Below are positions 52,776-62,496 of a DNA stretch of 64,000 nt, piece after piece. How positions within the stretch are numbered: the stretch's first letter is position 1; every line of letters starts with the position of its first letter. The position numbers were made by a program, and so were the translations under genes. Source of the DNA: Microbacterium memoriense (GTDB taxonomy: Bacteria; Actinomycetota; Actinomycetes; Actinomycetales; Microbacteriaceae). The stretch is taken from the NCBI RefSeq assembly GCF_025398275.1, contig NZ_JAODOR010000008.1, forward strand, positions 148,017-212,016, given 5' to 3'. The notes under the pieces are model-generated. The model made no database searches and was not told where the DNA came from. It saw nothing but the letters and a program-made list of their open reading frames with translations.

Positions 52776-54305
52776 ATGAGCAATGACCCTCAGCCCACGC
52801 TGCGCGCGTTGCTCGGACGCCGAGAACTCGGACTGCGGCTGGATTCCGCTGAGGACGCTCTGCGTCCGGATGCGCTCGATGCACCACTGCGGTGGGTGCA
52901 CAGTTCGGACCTCGCCGATCCGACACCGTTCCTCGCCGACGACCTGCTCCTGCTGACCACCGGCACGCAGTTCGCGGTCGACGCCGAGCCGGACGACTAC
53001 CGCGCGTACGTCACCCGCCTGCGCAGCCGGGGAGTGCAGGGACTCGGGTTCGGCACCGAAGTGGTGCGGGACGGCATCCCCCCTGCCTTGGCCGAGGCGT
53101 GCCGGGACGCGGGGATGCCGCTGTTCGAGGTCCCGTATCGCACGCCCTTCATCGCCCTGGCCCGCGCGAATGCCGAGGCGGTCGCCGCCCAGGCCTACGC
53201 GCGCCGCACGTGGGCGCTGTCGGCGCAGCGGGCGATCTCGCTCGCCGCACTGCGGCCTGACGGCCTCGGCGCGACGGTGGCCGAGCTCGGCCGCCAGCTC
53301 GGCGCGTGGACCGGGCTCTTCGACGCGACCGGGGCTTTGGCCCGGGAGCACCCCTCGGGTGGGCTCGACCCGGACGTCCGGGTCGAACTGACCGCAGAAG
53401 TCGGTGCGGTGCTCCGACGCGGTGCGCGCGCGGGATCGAGCGTCGAGATCGGCGGCGAGCGCTTCACTCTGCAGACCCTGGGGCGCGGCGGGCATCTCCG
53501 CGGCGCGATCGTCATCGCCGGCGGCGAACTGGACCTCGAGGGCCGTGGCGTGGTGACCTCCGTCATCGCGATGGCCGGCCTCGCACTCGAACAGAACGTC
53601 GGACTCAATCGCGCACGCGATCTGCTGCGTGCCGGCCTCGTGCACAGCCTCTTGACCGATGACCCCAGCCTCGCGCGGCGGGTCGCCCGCGAGTTGTGGG
53701 GCGCCCTGCCCTCGGCGCCCATCGTGGTGGCGGTGGCCACCGTCGCCCCCGCCCGAGCCGATGCCGCCGCTGACTGGCTGGAGCTGCGTCGGACCGATCG
53801 CTCCGTCTTCCATGGGCGCGGTGCCGCGGGCCTCGTCATCGCCGTCTCCGCGGAGGACCATGATCTTCTCGACGAGTTCGCGACCCTCTTCGGCGCAACC
53901 ATCGGCGCCTCCCAGACGAGCGCGTACACGGCGTTCGCGCATGCGCATGCGCAAGCGGTGACCGCGCGCAACCGACGAGGCACGATCGGCCACGTAGCCC
54001 GCTTCGATGATCTCGCTGGGGAGGGGGTGCTCGCCCAGCTCGCCGGGCCGGACGCCCGCGCCGTCGCCGAAGCCCACCTCGCGCCGCTCCGCACGCACGA
54101 CGAAGCGCACGGCACGGTACTCCTGTCGACCGTCCGGGTCTGGCTCGAGCACGATGCGCGGATCGACGCCGCCGCACGGAGCCTCGGCATCCACCGCCAT
54201 ACAGTGCGCGCACGCGTGGCTCAGGCGCAGACGTTGTTGCGCGTCGACCTGTCGGCCTTCCCCGCACGCGCCGAACTCTGGGCCGCGCTCGTCTCGACGG
54301 CCTGA
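52776..54305 (+). CDS. PucR-family regulator of the gab cluster
   Basis: 509 residues. The N-terminal PucR ligand-binding region (LRWVHSSDLADPTPFLADDLLLLTTGTQF and GVQGLGFGTEVVRDGIPPALAEACRDAGMPLFEVPYRTPFIALARANAE) is followed by a GGDEF-like middle region. The C-terminal helix-turn-helix is VRVWLEHDARIDAAARSLGIHRHTVRARVAQAQTLLRVDL. GGAGG is 5 bp before the ATG. Divergent from gabT; PucR-type regulators of GABA genes are known in Corynebacterium, so activation in response to GABA or putrescine is inferred. Confidence 0.88.
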   Translation: MSNDPQPTLRALLGRRELGLRLDSAEDALRPDALDAPLRWVHSSDLADPTPFLADDLLLLTTGTQFAVDAEPDDYRAYVTRLRSRGVQGLGFGTEVVRDGIPPALAEACRDAGMPLFEVPYRTPFIALARANAEAVAAQAYARRTWALSAQRAISLAALRPDGLGATVAELGRQLGAWTGLFDATGALAREHPSGGLDPDVRVELTAEVGAVLRRGARAGSSVEIGGERFTLQTLGRGGHLRGAIVIAGGELDLEGRGVVTSVIAMAGLALEQNVGLNRARDLLRAGLVHSLLTDDPSLARRVARELWGALPSAPIVVAVATVAPARADAAADWLELRRTDRSVFHGRGAAGLVIAVSAEDHDLLDEFATLFGATIGASQTSAYTAFAHAHAQAVTARNRRGTIGHVARFDDLAGEGVLAQLAGPDARAVAEAHLAPLRTHDEAHGTVLLSTVRVWLEHDARIDAAARSLGIHRHTVRARVAQAQTLLRVDLSAFPARAELWAALVSTA

Positions 54306-54313
54306 CGCCTGAG

Positions 54314-55774
54314 TCAGGATGCCGGTGAGTGCGCGTCCAGGAACTCGTACAGGTCGGTTGTGTCGACCCCGGGGAAGGCCCCGGTCGGGAGGGTGGCCAG
54401 GAGCGTCCGCGGAGTCCGGACGTTCGGCCACGCCTGATCGCGCCATGTCGCCTCCAGACCCTCCGGGGCGCGTCGGCAGCACACCTCGGCCGAGTGCCGT
54501 GAGATCCCACGGTGAGCCGTTTCGCGACCGATGAACCACTTCGTATCGTCGAAGCGCACACCCACGCTCACCGAGTGCGCCCCTTCACTCGACGCTTCCA
54601 CGCGCGCCGTGCACCAGAACGTCCCGTTGCCGGTGTCGGTGTATTGGTAGTACGGGTTGAACTTGTCGGGCACGTCGAACACTGTCCGACTCGTCCACCG
54701 TCGACAGCACAACTGCCCCTCGATCGAGCCGAGTCGATCGGCGGGGAAGTTCACGTCGTCGTTCTCGTAGGCCTTCGTGATCGTGCCCGACTCGTGCACT
54801 TTCAGGAAGTGCACCGGAATGTCGAGGTGCCGGGTGGCGAGGTTCGTGAACCGGTGCGCCGCCGTCTCGTACGAGACGGAGTAGGCGTCGCGGAGGTCTT
54901 CGATCGAGATCGCACGACGCGCTTTCGCATCCTGAAGGAACGGCACGGCGTGCGCCTCGGGGATGAGGAGCGCCCCGGTCAAGTAATTGGTTTCGACCCG
55001 TTGCCGCAAGAACTCCGCATAAGAGCGCGGCTCGCTGTGCCCCAAAATGCGACTGGCCAGCGCCTGCAACACCGCGGTACGCGAATCGCCCTTCGCGGGA
55101 ACCGTGCTCGAGAGATAGAGGCGGCCGTTCTTGAGGTCGGCGACGCTGCGGGTGGACTGCGGCAAGTCGGCGACGTAGTGCAGGGAGAACCCGAGGTGCG
55201 CCGCGATGTCAGACGCCGTGCGCTGCGTCAGGGGACCGCCGGGATGGTCGACGGCATCGAGGATCGCGCGCGCATGGTCTTCGAGCTCGGCGAAGTAGTT
55301 GTCTTGCCGACGCATGAGATGACGCAACTCGACGTTGGCGCGCCGCGCCTCTTCGGGCGTCGCGGAACGCTCGTCCGTGAGCCGCTCGATCTCGGCCTGC
55401 AGGACGAGCATCGCGTGCAGGGCTTCGTCGGGGACTGCCTTGCCGATCCGGAACGGCGCGATGCCGAGCGCCTGGAACGTCGGTCCCTTCATGGCGCGCT
55501 CGAGGGCGATCTCGCGCGTGGCGCGCTGGTCGAGCGGCTGCGCTTCGAGCAACTGGTCGATCGTCGTCCCGAGCGCGTGAGCGATGGCCTGCAGGAGCGT
55601 CAGCTTCGGTTCGCGCTTGCCGGTTTCGATCATCGACAGCTGACTGGGGGCGCGTTCCACGGATGCCGCCAGCTCGTCGAGCGTCATCGACTTCGCCGTC
55701 CGCAACTGGCGGATCCGGCGGCCGATCGTGAGGGCGTCGGCGACGTGGTCCGAGCGGACTTCATCGTTCGTCAT
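54314..55774 (-). CDS. ramB: RamB-type regulator of acetate/glyoxylate metabolism
   Basis: 486 residues. The N-terminal Xre helix-turn-helix is IGRRIRQLRTAKSMTLDELAASVERAPSQLSMIETGKREPKLTLLQAIAHAL. A middle IrrE-like part contains YVADLPQSTRSVADLKNGRLYLS, and the C-terminal domain has Cys-rich blocks QLCCRRWTS and AEVCCRRAP. This is the layout of Corynebacterium RamB, which represses aceA and aceB. Here it is divergent from aceB. The start at 55774 is the ATG matching the family N-terminus. No clear ribosome site. Confidence 0.85.
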   Translation of the reverse strand: MTNDEVRSDHVADALTIGRRIRQLRTAKSMTLDELAASVERAPSQLSMIETGKREPKLTLLQAIAHALGTTIDQLLEAQPLDQRATREIALERAMKGPTFQALGIAPFRIGKAVPDEALHAMLVLQAEIERLTDERSATPEEARRANVELRHLMRRQDNYFAELEDHARAILDAVDHPGGPLTQRTASDIAAHLGFSLHYVADLPQSTRSVADLKNGRLYLSSTVPAKGDSRTAVLQALASRILGHSEPRSYAEFLRQRVETNYLTGALLIPEAHAVPFLQDAKARRAISIEDLRDAYSVSYETAAHRFTNLATRHLDIPVHFLKVHESGTITKAYENDDVNFPADRLGSIEGQLCCRRWTSRTVFDVPDKFNPYYQYTDTGNGTFWCTARVEASSEGAHSVSVGVRFDDTKWFIGRETAHRGISRHSAEVCCRRAPEGLEATWRDQAWPNVRTPRTLLATLPTGAFPGVDTTDLYEFLDAHSPAS

Positions 55775-55808
55775 GACGGGAAGTGTGTCATGAAACGTGA
55801 ATTTCGGC

Positions 55809-55854
55809 AAAACTTCACAGCCGTTTTGGTCACAGGGGGTGCGAACTTTCACTG
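55809..55854. promoter_or_regulatory. Candidate RamB half-sites before aceB
   Basis: AAAACTTCACAGC (55809-55821) and CGAACTTTCACTG (55842-55854) share AACTT and lie 33 bp apart. The reported RamB consensus is built around AACTTTGC; the match is partial. They stand in the ramB-aceB intergenic space. Confidence 0.4.
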
Positions 55855-55918
55855 AGAGTGGATGCCAGAGGCCGCAAGGTCGATGCCACCGCCACCATCA
55901 ACGCAGAAGGACAGGGCC

Positions 55919-57541
55919 ATGACTCCCACCGCCACCGGCACCGCGCCCATCACGATCACGGGCACGATGCGCCCTCGTTACGACGAGATCCTGACTCCCG
56001 AAGCGCTCGCGTTCGTCGCCGATCTGCACATCCGCTTCGGAGGTCGTCGCCATGACCGGCTTGCTGACCGCATGCGCCGTCGGTTCGAGATCGGCAACGG
56101 CCACGATCCTCAGTTCCGCGCCGACACTGCGCACATCCGCGACGATGCCGATTGGCGTGTCGCGGGAGCCGGCCCCGGCCTCGAGGACCGCCGTGTCGAG
56201 ATCACCGGCCCCACCGACCCGAAGATGACGATCAACGCGCTGAACTCGGGCGCGAAGGTCTGGCTCGCCGATCAGGAGGATGCGACCAGCCCGACCTGGC
56301 GCAACGTCATCGAGGGCCAGCTGTCGCTCCGCGATGCCATCCGCGGCGAGTTGACCTTCACGAGCCCCGAGGGCAAGGTCTACGAGGTCACCGCCGAACG
56401 CACGCCGACGATCGTGATGCGCCCGCGCGGCTGGCACCTTGTCGAGAAGCACATCACGCTGACCGACCGCGCGGGCCGTGAACTTGCGGCATCCGGTTCG
56501 CTGGTCGACTTCGGCCTGTACTTCTTCCACAACGCCCAGCGGCTCATCGACAACGGTGTCGGCCCGTACTTCTACCTCCCGAAGATCGAATCGGCCGAAG
56601 AGGCGAAGCTCTGGGACGATGTCTTCACCTTCAGTGAGGACTACGTCGGCATCGCGCACGGAACCATTCGGGCGACCGTGCTGATCGAGACGCTGCCGGC
56701 CGCGTTCGAGATGGAAGAGATCCTTTTCGAACTGCGCGACCACATCGCCGGTCTCAACGCGGGCCGCTGGGATTACATCTTCTCGATGATCAAGAACTAC
56801 CGCGGTCGCGGAGCACGCTTCGTCCTGCCCGATCGCAGTCAGGTCACGATGACCGTGCCGTTCATGCGCGCCTACACCGACCTGCTGGTGCAGACGTGCC
56901 ACAAGCGCGGCGCCTTCGCAATCGGCGGCATGAGCGCATTCATCCCGAACCGCCGCGACCCGGAGGTCACGGCGCAGGCGTTCGAGAAGGTTTCCGCGGA
57001 CAAGAAGCGTGAAGCCGGCGACGGCTTCGACGGCACCTGGGTCGCCCACCCGGATCTGATCCCCGTGGCTCAGGCGGAGTTCGACGCCGTGTTGGGCGAG
57101 CGGCCCAACCAGGTCGATCGCCAGCGCCCCGAGGTGCACGTGCAGGCGTCACAGCTCATCGATGTGCACATCGGCCTGCCGATCTCGACCGCCGGCGTGT
57201 ACGGCAACGTGTCGGTGGCGATCCGCTACATCGAGGCGTGGCTGCGTGGCCTGGGCGCCGTCGCGATCGACAACCTGATGGAGGATGCCGCGACCGCCGA
57301 GATCTCCCGGTCCCAGGTGTGGCAGTGGATCCATCAGGACCGTTCGACCGACGACGGCACGAAGATCACCCGCGAGTACATCGAAGGGCTGATCGCGCGG
57401 GTGCTGGGCGAAGTGACACGCACCGGCGGCGACCGGTTCGACGACGCCGCGGAGATCTTCCGCGAGGTAGCGCTCGGCGACGACTTCCCCACGTTCCTGA
57501 CGCTCACGGCCTATTCGAACTACCTCGTCGACGCCGACTGA
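55919..57541 (+). CDS. aceB: Malate synthase A
   Basis: 540 residues, normal length for form A. DQEDATSPTWRNVIEGQ, the GLYFFHNAQRLIDNGVGPYFYLPKIES block and the signature TVLIETLPAAFEMEEILFELRDHIAGLNAGRWDYIFSMIKNY are present. It condenses glyoxylate and acetyl-CoA to malate in the cytosol. The ATG at 55919 follows AAGGACAGGG. First gene of the aceBA operon, facing ramB. Confidence 0.95.
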   Translation: MTPTATGTAPITITGTMRPRYDEILTPEALAFVADLHIRFGGRRHDRLADRMRRRFEIGNGHDPQFRADTAHIRDDADWRVAGAGPGLEDRRVEITGPTDPKMTINALNSGAKVWLADQEDATSPTWRNVIEGQLSLRDAIRGELTFTSPEGKVYEVTAERTPTIVMRPRGWHLVEKHITLTDRAGRELAASGSLVDFGLYFFHNAQRLIDNGVGPYFYLPKIESAEEAKLWDDVFTFSEDYVGIAHGTIRATVLIETLPAAFEMEEILFELRDHIAGLNAGRWDYIFSMIKNYRGRGARFVLPDRSQVTMTVPFMRAYTDLLVQTCHKRGAFAIGGMSAFIPNRRDPEVTAQAFEKVSADKKREAGDGFDGTWVAHPDLIPVAQAEFDAVLGERPNQVDRQRPEVHVQASQLIDVHIGLPISTAGVYGNVSVAIRYIEAWLRGLGAVAIDNLMEDAATAEISRSQVWQWIHQDRSTDDGTKITREYIEGLIARVLGEVTRTGGDRFDDAAEIFREVALGDDFPTFLTLTAYSNYLVDAD

Positions 57542-57584
57542 GCGCCCCCTCCTTCACAACCAACGACACCGAAAGAGAACCGAC

Positions 57585-59180
57585 ATGACCACATACGACG
57601 ACGACGTCCGATCCATCGACGCACTCAAGACCCAGATCGGCTCCGCCTGGCACGCGATCGATCCCGAGAATGTCGCCCGCATGCGTGCGCAGAATCGTTT
57701 CCGGACGGGTCTGGAGATCGCGCAGTACACCGCCGACATCATGCGCCGGGATATGGCCGAGTACGACGGCGACTCCTCCGCGTACACGCAGTCGCTCGGG
57801 GTCTGGCACGGATTCATCGGACAGCAGAAGCTCATCTCGATCAAGAAGCACCTGAAGTCCACCGACAAGCGCTACCTCTACCTCTCGGGGTGGATGGTCG
57901 CGGCACTCCGCTCGGAGTTCGGACCTCTGCCGGACCAGTCGATGCACGAGAAGACCTCGGTGCCCGCGCTCATCACCGAGTTGTACACGTTCTTGCGGCA
58001 AGCGGATGCCCGGGAACTCGACCTGTTGTTCGCGAAGCTCGACGACGCTCGCGCCGCCGGCGACGAGACGGCCGTCGAGTTCATCCAGTCTCAGATCGAC
58101 ACGTACGAGACGCACGTCGTTCCCATCATCGCCGACATCGACGCCGGCTTCGGAAACCCCGAAGCGACGTACCTTCTCGCGAAGAAGATGATCGAGGCGG
58201 GCGCGTGCGCGATCCAGATCGAGAACCAGGTGTCGGATGAGAAGCAGTGCGGTCACCAGGACGGCAAGGTCACGGTGCCGCACGAGGACTTCCTCGCGAA
58301 GATCAACGCGATCCGCTACGCATTCCTCGAATTGGGCATCGACAACGGCGTGATCGTCGCCCGCACCGACTCACTCGGCGCCGGGCTCACGCAAAAGCTC
58401 GCCGTCTCGCACGAGCCCGGAGACCTCGGAGATCAGTACAACGCGTTCCTCGATGTCGAAGAGGTCTCCCCCGACATGCTCGGTAACGGCGATGTGGTGA
58501 TCACTCGTGACGGCCAGCTGCTGCGCCCGAAGCGGCTGGCGAGCAACCTGTACCAGTTCCGTCCCGGCACGGGTGAGGCGCGCTGCGTGCTCGACTGCAT
58601 CACGTCACTGCAGAACGGCGCGGACCTGCTCTGGATCGAGACTGAGAAACCGCACATCGCTCAGATCGCCGGGATGGTCGATGAGATCCGCGCAGCGGTG
58701 CCCACCGCGAAGCTCGTCTACAACAACAGCCCGTCGTTCAACTGGACACTCAACTTCCGCCAGCAGGCGTACGACGCGCTCGCCCAGCAGGGTCAGGACA
58801 TGTCTGCGTACGACCGGGCCGACCTCATGGACGTCACGTACGACGAGACGGACCTCGCCCGCTACGCCGACGACATGATCCGTTCGTTCCAGAAGGACAG
58901 TTCGGCTCGGGCCGGCATCTTCCATCACCTGATCACGCTGCCGACCTACCACACGGCCGCACTGTCGACCGATGATCTGGCAAAGGGCTACTTCGGAGAC
59001 GAGGGCATGCTCGCTTACGTCAAGGGTGTCCAACGTCGCGAGATCCGCGAGGGGATCGCGACCGTCCGGCACCAGAACATGGCCGGAAGCGACATCGGCG
59101 ACAACCACAAGGAGTACTTCGCCGGCGACGCGGCCCTCAAGGCCGGCGGCAAAGACAACACGATGAATCAGTTCAGCTGA
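57585..59180 (+). CDS. aceA: Isocitrate lyase (531-residue form)
   Basis: 531 residues, longer than the 430-residue E. coli type but the same size as Pseudomonas aeruginosa isocitrate lyase. The active-site loop reads DEKQCGHQDGKVTVPHEDF, a KQCGH form of the KKCGH motif with the catalytic Cys. IADIDAGFGNPEATYLLAKKMIEAGACAIQIENQVSDEKQ is the metal/substrate region. It splits isocitrate to glyoxylate and succinate. It starts 43 bp after aceB behind AAAGAGAACCGAC. Confidence 0.93.
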   Translation: MTTYDDDVRSIDALKTQIGSAWHAIDPENVARMRAQNRFRTGLEIAQYTADIMRRDMAEYDGDSSAYTQSLGVWHGFIGQQKLISIKKHLKSTDKRYLYLSGWMVAALRSEFGPLPDQSMHEKTSVPALITELYTFLRQADARELDLLFAKLDDARAAGDETAVEFIQSQIDTYETHVVPIIADIDAGFGNPEATYLLAKKMIEAGACAIQIENQVSDEKQCGHQDGKVTVPHEDFLAKINAIRYAFLELGIDNGVIVARTDSLGAGLTQKLAVSHEPGDLGDQYNAFLDVEEVSPDMLGNGDVVITRDGQLLRPKRLASNLYQFRPGTGEARCVLDCITSLQNGADLLWIETEKPHIAQIAGMVDEIRAAVPTAKLVYNNSPSFNWTLNFRQQAYDALAQQGQDMSAYDRADLMDVTYDETDLARYADDMIRSFQKDSSARAGIFHHLITLPTYHTAALSTDDLAKGYFGDEGMLAYVKGVQRREIREGIATVRHQNMAGSDIGDNHKEYFAGDAALKAGGKDNTMNQFS

Positions 59181-59254
59181 CGCGATCGGACGCTGCGTGA
59201 GAGAGCGGGGCGGGTGCGTCGGCATCCGGCCCTCTCCCGTGTGATCGTCGCTCG

Positions 59255-60690
59255 ATGCGCCGGTCGATCCACACCGCCAGCCAGACGGCGCCGAGCATCT
59301 ACAGCGGGTCGACCGACGCGATCATGCAGCAGCCGCAACCTGATCCCGGCGAAACCTACCCTCACGTCAACACTCAGCTCTTCGGAGTGATCGACCCGGC
59401 CTCCAACGCCGACCTGACGAACGGCCCGATCGCGGCTCCCTTCAACTCCCCCGCGGAGGAGCAGACGCCGACCAACGACGTTTCGTCACGGACTACATCG
59501 TCAACTACCGGCTGAGCAAACGCCGCGAGCCGACCGCCGATGAATACAGCGTCGCGATGGGTGGCTTCACGCCCGAAATGCTGCCGGTGATCTCGACGCT
59601 CGCCCGCGAGTTCGCCGTCTACGATCGCTGGTTCGCCGGGGTGCCCTCGCAAACCTTCTGCAACCGCTCGTTCTTCCACGCCTCCACGTCGCACGGGTAC
59701 GTCACGAACCACAACGGCGACGACTACGAGAAGTGGATCAATGCGCCGGTCACGCCGACGATCTTCAACCGGTTGGAGGAAGCCGGCATCCCGTGGCGCG
59801 TCTATTACGACCCCACCCAGCTCGCCTCTCTCACCGGAATGCTGCACGCCTCGGTTCTGGAGCGGTACTGGAAGACGAACTTCCGCGACATGGACCAGTT
59901 CTATGCCGATGTGCGCGGCGGCACACTGCCGGCCTACGCGTTCGTCGAGCCGCGGATGGTGTTCAACCACAACGACATGCACCCACCGTGGGGAGAGCTT
60001 CGCGACGGTGAGCTGAAACTCGACGACGGGTCGAAGCTCCAGATCGACAACAGTGCGCACTCCGACGTCCGCGCCGGAGACAAGCTCGTTCAGGACATCT
60101 ATGATGCCGTCCGCTCCAGCCGCAACACGACCGGGTCGAACGCGATGAACACAGCGCTCGTCATCACGTTCGACGAGCACGGTGGGACCTTCGATCATGT
60201 CGCCCCTCCGGGCGCGACTCCTCCCGGAACAGGCGAACCCGGCGAAATGGGATTCGCGTTCGATCGCCTCGGCCTCCGAGTGCCGGCCATCGTCGTGAGC
60301 GCCTACACGGCCGCCGGAACCGTGATCCACGACGAGATGCACCACGGCTCGATCATCAACACTCTCTGCCGCCAGCACGGGCTGCGCCCGCTCAATGCGC
60401 GGGATGCCGGGGCCAACCCGATCTTCAACGCGATCAACAGCTCGTCGCCCCGCCAGCCCTACACCTGGCCGAAGCCGACGTCGCTGTGGAAACCAGCGAA
60501 CCCCGAGGCTGTCGCCGAACACACGACCGAGGCACACAAACGCCGCCCGCTGACGTCGCCGGCACGGGGGCTCCTTGGGCTGCTCATGTCGCGATTCAGC
60601 CGCGAATCCGCCGTCCCGAAGACGTACGGCGAGGCGTATGACGCGCTGGTGAACTACGGCGAAGGTCTGTTCGGCACAGTCGATCCCTGA
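59255..60690 (+). pseudogene. Phosphoesterase/phospholipase C family gene, 5' truncated and frameshifted
   Basis: The 3' frame (59482-60690) reads FVTDYIVNYRLSKRR... to the end and contains FCNRSFFHASTSHGYVTNH and VITFDEHGGTFDHVAPPG, typical of the pfam04185 phosphoesterases (phospholipase C, acid phosphatase). The preceding part of the family, DPGETYPHVNTQLFGVIDPASN, lies in another frame that ends at 59515; the shift is near 59479-59482. The N-terminal catalytic block (usually VVVMMENRSFDH) is missing altogether. So the gene is inactive as it stands unless the sequence has errors. It lies directly after aceA. Confidence 0.85.
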
Positions 60691-60715
60691 CCGCACATCC
60701 GTGGCGTGAGCCGAC

Positions 60716-60721
60716 TACGCT
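60716..60721 (+). promoter_or_regulatory. Leaderless -10 box of the aminotransferase gene
   Basis: TACGCT, 6 nt before the GTG at 60728. Confidence 0.5.
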
Positions 60722-60727
60722 CGAACC

Positions 60728-61927
60728 GTGACCGAACGCGCTCCGCTCTCCCGCAAACTGTCCGCCATCGCCGAGTCGGCGACACTCAAGGTCGACGCGA
60801 AAGCCAAGGCTCTCCAAGCGGCCGGTCGCCCCGTGATCTCCTACGCGGCGGGCGAGCCCGACTTCGCGACGCCGCAGTTCATCGTGGATGCCGCCGCCGA
60901 GGCGCTGCACGACCCCGCGAACTATCGCTACACGCCCGCTGCCGGACTCCCCGTCCTGCGCGAGGCGATCGCCGCCAAGACGCTGCGCGACTCGGGTCTC
61001 GAGGTCGCGGCGTCGCAGGTCGTCGTGACCAACGGCGGCAAGCAGGCGGTCTACCAGGCGTTCCAGGCGGTCGTGAACCCCGGTGACGAAGTGCTGCTGC
61101 CCGCGCCGTACTGGACGACCTACCCGGAAGCGATCACGCTGGCCGACGGGACCCCCGTCGAGGTCTTCGCCGGAGCAGACCAGGACTACAAGGTCACCGT
61201 CGCGCAGCTCGAGGCCGCCCGCACCGACAAGACGACGGTGCTCGTCTTCGTCTCGCCGTCCAACCCGACCGGCGCGGTCTACACACCCGAGGAGACCCGC
61301 GCGATCGGTGAATGGGCGCTCGAGCACGGCATCTGGGTCATCAGCGACGAGATCTACCAGAACCTCGTCTACGAGGGTGTGCGTGCCGTCTCGATCGTCG
61401 AGGCCGTGCCCGAGCTCGCCGGACAGACGATCCTCGTCAACGGCGTCGCGAAGACGTACGCGATGACCGGATGGCGGGTGGGCTGGATGGTCGGCCCCGC
61501 CGACGCCATCAAAGTCGCCGCGAACCTGCAGTCGCACCTCAGCTCGAACGTCAACAACATCGCGCAGCGGGCGGCGCTGGCGGCGCTGACCGGGCCGCAG
61601 ACCGAGGTCGAGCAGATGCGTCAGGCTTTCGACCGCCGCCGGACGCTCATCGTCGGCGAGCTGTCGAAGATCCCCGGCGTCACGGTGCCGAACCCGCTCG
61701 GCGCGTTCTACGTCTACCCTGACGTCACGGGACTCCTCGGCCGGGAATGGGCCGGGGTCACCCCGACCACCTCCCTAGAGCTGGCCGATCTCATCCTGGA
61801 CAAGGCCGAGGTGGCCGTCGTCCCCGGCGAGGCGTTCGGCCCGTCCGGATACCTGCGCCTGTCGTACGCACTCGGCGATGACCAGATCCTCGCGGGCGTG
61901 CAGCGGCTGCAGGAGCTCTTCCGCTGA
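60728..61927 (+). CDS. Class I/II pyridoxal-phosphate aminotransferase (aspartate aminotransferase type)
   Basis: 399 residues. [52 protein letters not shown] opens the fold; [49 protein letters not shown] and the Schiff-base Lys in [20 protein letters not shown] are present. Length and motifs match aspartate (or broad-range) aminotransferases of subgroup I-gamma. A leaderless GTG start follows TACGCT by 6 nt. The donor/acceptor pair is not defined by sequence alone. Confidence 0.9.
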   Translation: MTERAPLSRKLSAIAESATLKVDAKAKALQAAGRPVISYAAGEPDFATPQFIVDAAAEALHDPANYRYTPAAGLPVLREAIAAKTLRDSGLEVAASQVVVTNGGKQAVYQAFQAVVNPGDEVLLPAPYWTTYPEAITLADGTPVEVFAGADQDYKVTVAQLEAARTDKTTVLVFVSPSNPTGAVYTPEETRAIGEWALEHGIWVISDEIYQNLVYEGVRAVSIVEAVPELAGQTILVNGVAKTYAMTGWRVGWMVGPADAIKVAANLQSHLSSNVNNIAQRAALAALTGPQTEVEQMRQAFDRRRTLIVGELSKIPGVTVPNPLGAFYVYPDVTGLLGREWAGVTPTTSLELADLILDKAEVAVVPGEAFGPSGYLRLSYALGDDQILAGVQRLQELFR

Positions 61928-61986
61928 CCTCCCCCGGGCGCCGCCTGGATCACCGAAGGCACGCGTGGCGACCGGATCACCCGGTG

Positions 61987-62496
61987 TCAGCCGCCATTCC
62001 CCTTGCCGTTGCCGTTGCCGTTGCCGTTGTTGCCGTTGCCGTTGCCGTCGTTCTTGCCGTTGTCGTTTTTGTCCTTGCCGCTGTTCCCGCTGTTGCCGCT
62101 GTTCCCACTGACGTCGGTCGACCCGTCGCCGGGCGTCTCCGCGCTTCCGCCGCCGGTGTCCTCCGTCACCGCCGGGGCGGGCGGCACCGTCGCCGCCGCG
62201 ATGGCCTCCAGGTCGGCCCGGACCAGATCGATCGAGCGCTGCACGGACGCCGCCCGCGAGGCCGTGATCTCGTCTGCAGCACCCGCCGTGTCGAGGCGCT
62301 GCTGCAGCGCATCGAGCTCGGAAAGTGCCGCTGCGGTGTCCCCCGCCGCGACGTGCGCGGCGACGGCCGCGACGGTCTCCTGCATGTCCCGGCCGGCCGC
62401 GTCGGCGAGACCCGGGGCGGGGCCGGCGCAGGCCGCCAGCAGGATCGCGAAGGTCGCGATGGCCACGGAGGCCGCGACGCGGAAGGCGGAGGTCAT
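61987..62496 (-). CDS. Putative lipoprotein with Asn/Gly-rich tail
   Basis: 169 residues. Signal peptide MTSAFRVAASVAIATFAILLAAC has a lipobox LLAAC (Cys23). The middle (about residues 30-110) is alpha-helical and Ala-rich, and the C-terminus is a low-complexity Asn/Gly/Lys repeat (SGNSGNSGNSG, then NGNGNNGNGNGNGKGNGG). Its ATG overlaps the stop of the kinase gene by 4 bp, so the two are co-translated. A secreted, lipid-anchored partner of the kinase is possible, but I cannot name a family. Confidence 0.75.
   Translation of the reverse strand: MTSAFRVAASVAIATFAILLAACAGPAPGLADAAGRDMQETVAAVAAHVAAGDTAAALSELDALQQRLDTAGAADEITASRAASVQRSIDLVRADLEAIAAATVPPAPAVTEDTGGGSAETPGDGSTDVSGNSGNSGNSGKDKNDNGKNDGNGNGNNGNGNGNGKGNGG

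Noticed and set aside
62003..62130. Runs of GTTGCC/GTTGCCGTT that look like a tandem repeat or CRISPR array
   Set aside because: They encode the in-frame Asn/Gly tail of the lipoprotein; unit length is 6 bp with no spacers.
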